This document shows positions 1 through 7,144 of a DNA stretch of 26,356 nucleotides, piece by piece. The stretch comes from an uncultured Bacteroidota bacterium (GTDB taxonomy: Bacteria; Bacteroidota; Bacteroidia; UKL13-3): the NCBI GenBank assembly GCA_903898215.1, contig CAIUEQ010000027.1, forward strand, positions 1 through 26,356, given 5' to 3'. Each line of letters opens with the position of its first letter. Positions within the stretch are counted from its first letter, which is position 1. A model generated the notes under the pieces. That model did no database searches. It saw only the letters and a list, made by a program, of their open reading frames with translations, and was not told where the DNA came from. The position numbers were made by a program, and so were the translations under genes.

Positions 1-150
1 CACTTTATCACCAACGAAACTAGGCAAAGCTTTTCGTAGAGATCTTGCACCTTGTTCAGTAACTCCACCTAATAAAACTTCCTTGGGTTTCTCTTGTCCC
101 TCTATTACAGAAACTTCATTATATTTATCTGCTTCATTTATCTTTAAATT
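1..150 (-). other. Open reading frame cut by the window edge, unidentified
   Basis: On the minus strand a frame is open from about 150 to the window edge after a stop at 151-153. It gives about 50 codons, including GGVTEQGARSLRKALPSF. I see no ATG or GTG start in it, and the only TTG lies close to the edge. It is therefore either an internal or decayed piece of a gene, or non-coding DNA that happens to be open. The plus strand is also open through the same bases. I do not recognise a family. It lies directly beside the palindromic repeat cluster, so it may belong to a repeat-associated element. Confidence 0.2.
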
Positions 151-157
151 TTATTTC

Positions 158-310
158 GCTCTTAAGAGCTTCCTTGTTTGGTCTTTTATATTAAGATTAA
201 TCTCCTACGGAGATTTCCTTTGTCATCATTTTTTTTTCAAATTCCAACTCCGTAGGAGTGAAATATTGGTAAAAAATACAACCAAAATGAAACTAAAGTT
301 CCGTAGGAAC
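158..310. repeat. Cluster of four REP-like palindromes
   Basis: Four short palindromes sit within about 150 bases: GCTCTTAAGAGC (158-169), AATCTCC-TAC-GGAGATT (199-215), ACTCC-GTA-GGAGT (247-259) and GTTCC-GTA-GGAAC (298-310). The last three share a CTCC/TTCC-GTA-GGAG/GGAA core with compensating stem changes. GAAAT follows the palindrome in copy 1 (read on minus) and in copies 3 and 4 (read on plus). Copies 1 and 2 therefore point left and copies 3 and 4 point right. Conserved pairing with changed bases indicates a repeat family that folds as DNA or RNA. No REP-associated transposase is present in the window. Confidence 0.6.
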
Positions 311-342
311 GAAATAGTTTTTCTTTCAGATTTGAATTATTT

Positions 343-2778
343 CTATAAAAAACCCATTTGCTTTTTTAACGATTCTTTTTGCCAATCAATCCATGTTTTT
401 GATTTGAAATAATCAATCATTATTTGTTTATATGAAACCTGAGCACTGAAATATTCAGCAAGTTGAGAAGCAGGTCCTGCAAGGCGACCATTAGTATTAA
501 GCATGGCATCAAATAAATTTGCAACAAGTTTTTCGTCACAATAATTTAATGATTTTAAGGAGTTGAACGCACTAGCTCTTGATCTGAATTCCCAAGCATT
601 GCTTGCAAGAAATACCAACTCGTCAACATTTTTTTGTTTATCAATATTATTGATTGCTGCTAGTTCAAGCCATTTAATTCTAACTGAATTACACATGCCG
701 TCAATTCCTTTTGTGACATCTAAATATTTTTTTGAATCGGCAGGATATCGTTTACATAGTTTATCCAAACTTGCTTGTACAACATCATACGATGAATCTG
801 TTAATGATTTTTCGAATAAAGTTTTCCATGCATCTTCATTTCCATTCAATCCTTTGATAACAGCAAGTTTTAAAGATGGCAGAGGCTGATTGAAAACAGT
901 TTTTATTGCATCAATTGTTTTTGCATTATTATCATTTACAAGTTGATTGATGATTTCTGTTTTCATTGCTTGGTAAGTTTCTTTGGCAAAAACTTCCAAT
1001 AGCAGATCACGCTTTTTTTCTACCTCAATTTCTTTTAATGCAACCAATGCATCATATCTGTCGAGCATAAATTGTGCATGTAAAATCTGTTCTTTCAATT
1101 CATCAAATGATTTTTTGAACGTAACAGATTTCATCACATTTGAATTTGGATCGAACAATACAAATGCAATTTCTTTTTTGTTTTTATTTGAAATTTTTAC
1201 AACTTCAGTTTGCTCTTTTATCCATTCTGTTACCTTATCAAAACTTCCGTCTTTGTAATGAACTTCTAATACTATTGGCATCTTGAAAAGTCCAACAACC
1301 TCGCTTCTTTCTTGAGTTTGTTCAATCGCGATTTCTGTTGATCGTGTTCCATCATTGTAGGTTAAATCTTCGTAATGAACAACATAATTTGGTTCGCCAC
1401 CACGGTATAACCATTCATCAAAAAACCAGCTAAGATCTTTTCCCAATTTATCCTGAATCGCTAAAACCAGATCGTTGGTTTCAACGTTTGAGTACGCATG
1501 ATTTTTAAGATATAAATTTAAAGCACGTTTCCATTCATCACTTCCTAAAACATAACTCAACATGCTAATTACTCCTGAACCTTTTTGGTATACACGTGCA
1601 GTGCCCGCACCGGCAAAACGAATAGGATTTTTATCTTTTTTACTTGCTTCAATTGCAGCATTTTGTTCGGCACGCTTCGACCAATTGTATTCATCTTCAC
1701 CAAAAATTTCGCGTGTAAACATTTTAGGAAAATACGTAGCATAACTTTCCTGAAGCCATGTGTCGCGGCCATCGCGGGCTGTAATGAAATCGCCTGTCCA
1801 TTGGTGAGCAAGCTCATGACAATTTACTCCGATATAATTTCTGTCTTTGAAGGCACGTTCATCCACATTAAAAAAATCACCAAAAATTGTTGCGGTTGTA
1901 TTTTCCATTGCACCATATAAAAAATCTTGCACCATGATTTGCGAATAACTTTCCCATGGGTATGGAATTCCTGTTTCGTGCTCTATAAAATCAACCATTT
2001 TTTCAGAGTAACGATAAGTCGGTTCTTGTCTTTCAGGAAACTCTGGGTAATAATAAAAATTCATCGGAACACCTTTTCCACTCTTCGATTGCTTAACAGC
2101 ATATTTTCCAATTCCAAGCATCAATAAATAACCCGGATGAGGATGAGTCATGGTATAATTCCAAGTAACGGTATTGTCTTTATTGGCAACTTTTTTTAGC
2201 AAAGTTCCGTTTGATAAAACCTGAAAATCTTTATCGAAAGTGATGACAGTTTCGGTAATAAATTTATCATTCATATCATCATACATCGGAATCCAATAAC
2301 GGTTGTCAACTCCTTGCCCTTGCGTCCATATTTGTTTGCGAACAGCCCAAGGAGATTTTTCTTTATTCTCAGGAACATTCCATCCTATAAAATAAATTCC
2401 TTTGCGAGGAGTGGCTTCATATTCAAAAATAATCGTTCCTGTTTCGTCCCATTGGAGGGGTTTTCCGGGCTTTATCCAAACTCCTAGTTTATTTGTTGAA
2501 TAGTTGACAGGTTGATTATTTAACTGTGCTGATTTAAATTTTATATCCGGAGCATCAAAGAAAACCGAATCAACAATTTTTTGAAGAACGGTAAAACTGT
2601 GTGTCACTTTTCCTTTTACCAAACCTTTTTCAACATCAAACGACACTTCCACTTTCATCTTTGTGATGTCTAATGAATGCTCTCGATATGCAGTGTTATC
2701 TTTTAAATATGAGCGATAAGTATTTTGAGCAAATGTTGTTTGCGAAATAAATGCAGCGATGAATAATAGTTTTTTCAT
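343..2778 (-). CDS. Exported M1 family zinc aminopeptidase
   Basis: An 811-residue protein starting at an ATG, with a Sec signal peptide over roughly residues 1-18 (MKKLLFIAAFISQTTFAQ). It has the M1 substrate-recognition motif GAMEN near 289-293. The zinc site HELAH is at 321-325, with the third ligand Glu at 344 in LQESYATYF, giving the family spacing HExxHx18E. Residues 20-240 form the beta-rich N-terminal domain. The helical region after about 560 resembles the C-terminal repeat domain of longer M1 peptidases. It should remove N-terminal amino acids from peptides in the periplasm or at the cell surface. No T9SS tail is visible. The gene is 68 bases downstream of the WG-repeat gene on the same strand. 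Family assignment is very secure; substrate preference cannot be read. Confidence 0.95.
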   Translation of the reverse strand: MKKLLFIAAFISQTTFAQNTYRSYLKDNTAYREHSLDITKMKVEVSFDVEKGLVKGKVTHSFTVLQKIVDSVFFDAPDIKFKSAQLNNQPVNYSTNKLGVWIKPGKPLQWDETGTIIFEYEATPRKGIYFIGWNVPENKEKSPWAVRKQIWTQGQGVDNRYWIPMYDDMNDKFITETVITFDKDFQVLSNGTLLKKVANKDNTVTWNYTMTHPHPGYLLMLGIGKYAVKQSKSGKGVPMNFYYYPEFPERQEPTYRYSEKMVDFIEHETGIPYPWESYSQIMVQDFLYGAMENTTATIFGDFFNVDERAFKDRNYIGVNCHELAHQWTGDFITARDGRDTWLQESYATYFPKMFTREIFGEDEYNWSKRAEQNAAIEASKKDKNPIRFAGAGTARVYQKGSGVISMLSYVLGSDEWKRALNLYLKNHAYSNVETNDLVLAIQDKLGKDLSWFFDEWLYRGGEPNYVVHYEDLTYNDGTRSTEIAIEQTQERSEVVGLFKMPIVLEVHYKDGSFDKVTEWIKEQTEVVKISNKNKKEIAFVLFDPNSNVMKSVTFKKSFDELKEQILHAQFMLDRYDALVALKEIEVEKKRDLLLEVFAKETYQAMKTEIINQLVNDNNAKTIDAIKTVFNQPLPSLKLAVIKGLNGNEDAWKTLFEKSLTDSSYDVVQASLDKLCKRYPADSKKYLDVTKGIDGMCNSVRIKWLELAAINNIDKQKNVDELVFLASNAWEFRSRASAFNSLKSLNYCDEKLVANLFDAMLNTNGRLAGPASQLAEYFSAQVSYKQIMIDYFKSKTWIDWQKESLKKQMGFL

Positions 2779-2846
2779 GAATGAAAATTATTCATGCAAA
2801 ATAATACAATCATTGAATTGTGAAAGAAGTTTTAAAATTGAATCTA

Positions 2847-3626
2847 TTATTTGGAAACTTTTATTGATTCATTTCCTTTTTCATAAATAATTCCATTTAA
2901 CCCATTTTGAGTTACAATAGCTTTACCATTTTTGAATTTTCCTATGTGTGAATATTTTGCAGGAAGAAATTCCTCACCAGATTCATTAATCATTCCATAC
3001 AATCCATCTCTAACGACAATAGCTTTACCATTTTTGAATTTTCCTATGTGTGAATATTTTGCAGGAAGAAATTCCTCACCAGATTCATTAATCATTCCAT
3101 ACAAAGCATCACTAACTACAACAGCTTTCCTATTTTTAAATTTTCCTAAGTGATTGTATTTAGCAGGAACGAATTCCTCACCAGATTCATTAATCATTCC
3201 ATACAAAGCATCACTAACTACAACAGCTTTCCTGTTTTTAAATTTTCCTATGTGATTGTATTTAGCAGGAACGAATTCCTCACCAGATTCATTAATCATT
3301 CCATACAATCCATCTCTAGTTACAACAGCTTTCCTGTTTTTAAATTTTCCTATGTGATTGTATTTAGCTGGAACGAATTCTTCGCCTGTTTCATTAATCA
3401 TTCCGTAGAGACCATTTTTAGTTACAACAGCATTTCCTTTTTTGAATTTGCTTATGAAATCATATTTTAATGGTACGAATTCTATTCCTTTTTCATCAAT
3501 CATTCCATAGAGACCATTTTTATTTATAAGTGCTCTACCATTTTTGAATTTATCAATATGGTCATATCCATATTGTGCTAATGCAGTTTGTGAAATGATT
3601 AAAGCTATAAATAAAATTTTCTTCAT
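2847..3626 (-). CDS. Exported WG-type repeat protein with seven 34-residue units
   Basis: A 259-residue protein with signal peptide MKKILFIALIISQTALAQ followed almost entirely by tandem 34-residue units of the form GLYGMINESGEEFVPAKY plus HIGKFKNRKAVV. The pattern (xGhI...G.E.hP.KY..hg.F..g.AhV) fits WG beta repeats, but the namesake Trp is Tyr in six units and Asn in the degenerate last one. The protein contains no Trp at all. It is Lys-rich and lacks a T9SS tail or other domain. Adjacent units are nearly identical at DNA level, a sign of recent unit duplication. WG-repeat proteins have no single known role; a binding or surface role is a guess. It lies between pth and the aminopeptidase gene on the same strand. 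Confidence 0.85.
   Translation of the reverse strand: MKKILFIALIISQTALAQYGYDHIDKFKNGRALINKNGLYGMIDEKGIEFVPLKYDFISKFKKGNAVVTKNGLYGMINETGEEFVPAKYNHIGKFKNRKAVVTRDGLYGMINESGEEFVPAKYNHIGKFKNRKAVVVSDALYGMINESGEEFVPAKYNHLGKFKNRKAVVVSDALYGMINESGEEFLPAKYSHIGKFKNGKAIVVRDGLYGMINESGEEFLPAKYSHIGKFKNGKAIVTQNGLNGIIYEKGNESIKVSK
2914..3410 (-). repeat. 102-bp tandem DNA repeats inside the WG-type gene
   Basis: Units recur every 102 bases (34 codons). The stretch 2914-3002 is identical by eye to 3016-3104 (89 bases). The units starting near 3097, 3199 and 3301 differ from one another at only a few positions. Units at either end of the array are more diverged. This is the pattern of recent amplification in the middle of the array, so copy number could vary between strains and assemblies. 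Confidence 0.85.
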
Positions 3627-3681
3627 GGTTGAAAATTATGTATACGAAAATAAAGCTTTGATTGGAAATGATGAAGTGAAA

Positions 3682-4242
3682 TTATTTATTGTACAAATTC
3701 ATAGCAACAGCTATACCGCGTTGAGCAAAACATTCAATGGAGTCAACCGATGCTGTGATGAGTTCAGGGATTTGTTTTTGTTCTTCTTCGTTAAATTTAT
3801 TCAATACAAAATCAACCTGACGACCTTTTGAAAAATCGGCACCGATTCCAAATCGCAATCGTGAATAATTTTGAGTGAGCAATAATTCGTTGATACTTTT
3901 TAATCCATTATGTCCGGCATCACTTCCCTTTTCTCTGATTCTTATTTTTCCAAAAGGAATAGCTAAATCATCCACCAAAATAAAAACATTTTCGATGTCA
4001 ATTTTTAATTTTTCCATCCAATAACGAACTGCTTTGCCGCTAAGATTCATGTATGTGGAAGGCTTGATAACATGCATCTGTTTTCCTTTCATCGAAAAAT
4101 TTGCATAATCAGCATAACGGTCGGGAGTGAATTTTGAATTGTGTTTATTTACAAATGCATCGGCAATATCAAATCCAATATTATGCCTTGTATGTGCATA
4201 CTCATCACCAATATTACCAAGTCCTACAATTAAAAATTTCAT
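3682..4242 (-). CDS. pth: Peptidyl-tRNA hydrolase
   Basis: A 186-residue protein of the usual bacterial Pth length. It cleaves the ester bond of peptidyl-tRNA released by stalled ribosomes and recycles tRNA in the cytoplasm. All family landmarks are present: GLGNIG with Asn10, catalytic His20 in TRHNIGF, KPSTYMNLSG with Asn66, the Asp pair at 91-92 in VDDLAIPFG, and GSDAGHNG with His111 and Asn112. The start is the ATG giving MKFLIVGLGN, the typical N-terminus. It is 50 bases downstream of the emrB-type stop on the same strand and could be read through from it. The association is not functional in any obvious way. Identification is very secure. Confidence 0.97.
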   Translation of the reverse strand: MKFLIVGLGNIGDEYAHTRHNIGFDIADAFVNKHNSKFTPDRYADYANFSMKGKQMHVIKPSTYMNLSGKAVRYWMEKLKIDIENVFILVDDLAIPFGKIRIREKGSDAGHNGLKSINELLLTQNYSRLRFGIGADFSKGRQVDFVLNKFNEEEQKQIPELITASVDSIECFAQRGIAVAMNLYNK

Positions 4243-4292
4243 GGAGCAATTTTACGCAATTTGAAAAATTTACCATACAAATAAAAATAATC

Positions 4293-5858
4293 TCAATGAT
4301 CTGAAACAGCTTTAACTTTTTCGGCTTTTTTATAACGTATCAAAAGCACAACAGGAATTCCTATAAGAATAGAAATACCTACCATAAAAAATCCTTTATC
4401 GTAACTTGCAATTGCCTGTTGTTTAAAAATAATATTATCCATCATCCGGTTGGCAAGAGATTCGGCATCACCTTGAGAATATCCTAAAGATAAAAAGTTT
4501 TGAGTGAAGGCTGAAATTCTTTCGGCACTCACATTGCTAAATTCGGAAACGTAACCCAACATACTTCCTTTTATCAATGCATTTTGATGAGTGATATATA
4601 AATTGATGAAAGCAATTCCAACAGCTCCACCAAGTTGTCTGATCATATTTGCCAATCCTACAGCTTGTGCTAAATCTTTGCCACGCAACCCGGCAACTGC
4701 TAATGAAATAATTGGCGACATCATAAAACCCATTCCAACACCTCTTAAAACAAATGGGAAATAAAAATTATTTTCACTTGAATCAGGAGATGAAAATGAC
4801 ATCATCATTAAAAAAGTAAAGGTCATCAGAATTCCTGAAATGATAATGAATTTTGGATTAACACCACGTGCCATAAGTTTTGCTACTGTAGGCATAGCAA
4901 AGGCCGAACACAACGCACTGGGAATCATAAATACTCCAGTTTCGGTGGCTGTCCATCCTAAAGATATTTGCGCAAAAAGAGGAAAAATAAACACTGTTCC
5001 AAATAACATCATCCCAAGCATGAGGTTCATAATACTTCCCATCACAAGATTGAAACTTTTATACAAACGAATATTTACAGCAGGATGTTCGGTGGTAAGT
5101 TCTTGATAAATAAATGCAATCAAGCCGATAACAAATACAAATGAGAATACTACAATTTCGGTGCTTTCAAACCAATCGTCTTTTGTTCCTTCTTCTAAAA
5201 CAAATTGTAATGAACCTACTGATAATACCAGAAAAATAATTCCCCACCAGTCGATCTCCTTTGGTTTAACGGCACCGATTCTATTCGTTACAAAAGTCCA
5301 CGATAAAATTGATGCGGCAATTCCAATTGGAATATTTACAAAAAATATCCAGTGCCATGAAAAATTATCTGTGATATAACCGCCAAGAGTTGGACCAAAA
5401 GTTGGACCTAAAATAATTCCCATTCCAAAAATTGCACTTGCAGTTCCAATCTTTTCAGGAGGAAATGCACCGATGATAATTGTTTGTGCAGTGGATAATA
5501 AACCACCACCGCCTAAACCTTGTACAAAACGCCAAAATACCAATGTCCAAAGGTCGTGAGAAATTCCGCACATCAATGAAGCGAAAGTGAAAATCAATAC
5601 AGATGCAGTGAAATAATTTTTTCTTCCAAACAAATCAGAGAGCATGCTGGTAAGTGGAATGATGATCACATTTGAGATGGCATAGGAAGTAGTTACCCAT
5701 GCAATTTCTACTGTAGTTGCACCAATACTTCCACTGATTTCTCGCAACGAAACGTTTACAATTGTTGCGTCAATGAGTTCGAGAATTGCACACGAAATGG
5801 CAGTTAATATCAATATCCACTTTTCAAATCCTATAGGATATTGATTTTGAAGTTGCAT
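4293..5858 (-). CDS. DHA2-family multidrug MFS transporter (EmrB type)
   Basis: An inner-membrane proton-driven drug exporter of the 14-helix DHA2 family, 521 residues from the ATG at 5858. A GTG at 5870 would add four residues, so the start is not settled. Visible hallmarks are the helix-1 motif IDATIVNVSLRE, the conserved loop region SDLFGRKNYF, and the antiporter motif C stretch GPTFGPTLGGYITD followed by WHWIFFVNIPIG. Hydrophobic segments alternate along the whole length. The upstream adaptor gene ends at 5876, so the two are almost certainly co-transcribed and form an EmrAB-like pair. Such pairs need an outer membrane TolC channel; none is adjacent, but one is encoded at 16766-18091. Substrate is unknown. 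Confidence 0.92.
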   Translation of the reverse strand: MQLQNQYPIGFEKWILILTAISCAILELIDATIVNVSLREISGSIGATTVEIAWVTTSYAISNVIIIPLTSMLSDLFGRKNYFTASVLIFTFASLMCGISHDLWTLVFWRFVQGLGGGGLLSTAQTIIIGAFPPEKIGTASAIFGMGIILGPTFGPTLGGYITDNFSWHWIFFVNIPIGIAASILSWTFVTNRIGAVKPKEIDWWGIIFLVLSVGSLQFVLEEGTKDDWFESTEIVVFSFVFVIGLIAFIYQELTTEHPAVNIRLYKSFNLVMGSIMNLMLGMMLFGTVFIFPLFAQISLGWTATETGVFMIPSALCSAFAMPTVAKLMARGVNPKFIIISGILMTFTFLMMMSFSSPDSSENNFYFPFVLRGVGMGFMMSPIISLAVAGLRGKDLAQAVGLANMIRQLGGAVGIAFINLYITHQNALIKGSMLGYVSEFSNVSAERISAFTQNFLSLGYSQGDAESLANRMMDNIIFKQQAIASYDKGFFMVGISILIGIPVVLLIRYKKAEKVKAVSDH

Positions 5859-5875
5859 CGTTTTGTTCACTAAAA

Positions 5876-7003
5876 TTATTTTAATTTCACTTCAACAAAT
5901 GCACTTAAACCGGGAAACAACACATCAGCTTGATCTTTCGGAAAATCAATAATTGCAATACGAACAGAAATTCGTTGTGTAACTTTAATAAAATTTCCTG
6001 TTGCATTATCGGGAGGCAACAATGAAAATTTTGCTCCTGTTGCACCAACAAACGATTCAATTTTTCCCTTTATTTTTAAATCGGGATAGGCATCCAATTT
6101 TATTTCTACTTCCTGTCCAACGCTAAGTTTTTTTATTTGTGTTTCTTTAAAATTAGCGGTCACCCAAAAATTTTCTTTGTCTATTTCTGAGCAAAGTGGT
6201 TGGCCCATAGAAATGAATTGCCCATTTTCGATAGATCTTTTTGAAATTATTCCATCACGAGGAGCTTCAACTTTAGCATAACCTAAAAGCGTTTTTGCCA
6301 AAGTAAGTTCTGTTTCTCGCTGTCTCACCAAAGCTTGTGCTAAAGTAATTTGAGCTTGTTGTGCATCTACTTGCGAATAAGCTCCACTTGATTGTGCTTG
6401 CGATGATTTATAATTATTTACGGCAACTTCATATTGTGCTTTGGCAACATCAACATCTGCTTTTGATGCATCGTAAGCTGAGCGAGTTGAAACATTTGCA
6501 TTGTATAAATTACTGATACGCTTAAAATCTTCGATAAGTTTTAGCCATTTAATTTTTGCAGCTTCAACATTTTGCTCAGAAGCAAATGATGATTGTTCAA
6601 CAGCAGTTGCATTCTTTTTTCCTGAACTTGCATTACTGCTTACCGATAATAAGTTTGCTCTTGAATTTTCGAGTGCAGCTTGTGCTTGAGCTACTTTTGT
6701 TTTCAACTCTGTATCATCAATTTCAATAAGCAATTGCCCCTTTTTTACATGTTCATTATCTTTAAAAAAAATGTTCTTTACATAACCACTAACACTTGAA
6801 CGAATGGGAATAATGCTTGCATCAATCTGTGCATTATCAGTTGATTCATAAGAGGTGCTTACCGACCAAAAACGAAATCCTGCAATGGCAAGAACTAATA
6901 AAATAATAGAAAAAATAATTACTCGCTTGCGGTCAAATCTTGTTTTTTTTGTTCCTTTTGTTCCTTCACCCGCCACATTTGACGCTACCTGATCTGTACT
7001 CAT
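5876..7003 (-). CDS. EmrA/HlyD-family membrane fusion protein
   Basis: A 375-residue periplasmic adaptor for the DHA2 transporter encoded directly downstream. It has a short basic cytoplasmic N-terminus, one membrane anchor at about residues 29-47 and the motif STDNAQIDASIIPIRSSVSG typical of EmrA. A lipoyl half-domain follows (VKKGQLLIEIDD), then a long Ala/Gln-rich coiled-coil hairpin at roughly 90-230. The second lipoyl half contains APRDGIISKRS and is followed by a beta-barrel. It should bridge the inner-membrane pump and a TolC-type channel. The start is the ATG giving MSTDQVAS. Just 5 to 17 bases separate it from the transporter, depending on that gene's start. No regulator gene is beside it. 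The 141 bases upstream show no clear promoter. Confidence 0.93.
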   Translation of the reverse strand: MSTDQVASNVAGEGTKGTKKTRFDRKRVIIFSIILLVLAIAGFRFWSVSTSYESTDNAQIDASIIPIRSSVSGYVKNIFFKDNEHVKKGQLLIEIDDTELKTKVAQAQAALENSRANLLSVSSNASSGKKNATAVEQSSFASEQNVEAAKIKWLKLIEDFKRISNLYNANVSTRSAYDASKADVDVAKAQYEVAVNNYKSSQAQSSGAYSQVDAQQAQITLAQALVRQRETELTLAKTLLGYAKVEAPRDGIISKRSIENGQFISMGQPLCSEIDKENFWVTANFKETQIKKLSVGQEVEIKLDAYPDLKIKGKIESFVGATGAKFSLLPPDNATGNFIKVTQRISVRIAIIDFPKDQADVLFPGLSAFVEVKLK

Positions 7004-7106
7004 ATATATTTATTACTGGAAAAACTTTAACAAATAACGATGGTTAAAGTTTAAAAATTGATTAAAAAATTTTAATGATCAACTAGGTTGCTCCTTTGCT
7101 TTCCCA

Positions 7107-7127
7107 ATTCAAACGGTGTATTTGAAT
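7107..7127 (-). terminator. Weak hairpin after the T9SS protein gene
   Basis: A 7-bp perfect inverted repeat (ATTCAAA / TTTGAAT with a 7-base loop) lies 18 bases past the stop of the T9SS-sorted gene. It is AT-rich with no strong T-run, so it is at best a weak terminator. The rest of 7004-7144 shows nothing recognisable. Confidence 0.25.
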
Positions 7128-7144
7128 AAATAATTGTATAAAAA

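Noticed and set aside
83..412. Plus-strand frame of 109 codons at the left edge
   Set aside because: It overlaps the C-terminus of the M1 aminopeptidase, crosses all four palindromes and has low-complexity Phe/Ser/Lys-rich composition. It is open by chance.
1569..1817. Minus-strand frame inside the aminopeptidase gene
   Set aside because: It overlaps the zinc-site coding region in another frame and has no recognisable features.
2932..3470. Regular DNA repeats that at first suggest a CRISPR-like or plus-strand repeat protein
   Set aside because: The 102-base period is a multiple of three, matches 34-residue units of the minus-strand gene, and there are no unique spacers. The plus-strand frames are shadows.
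4840..5106. Plus-strand frames within the MFS, RND, kmo, kynU and SecDF genes
   Set aside because: All lie opposite strongly identified coding sequence, with antisense-type composition and no start signals.
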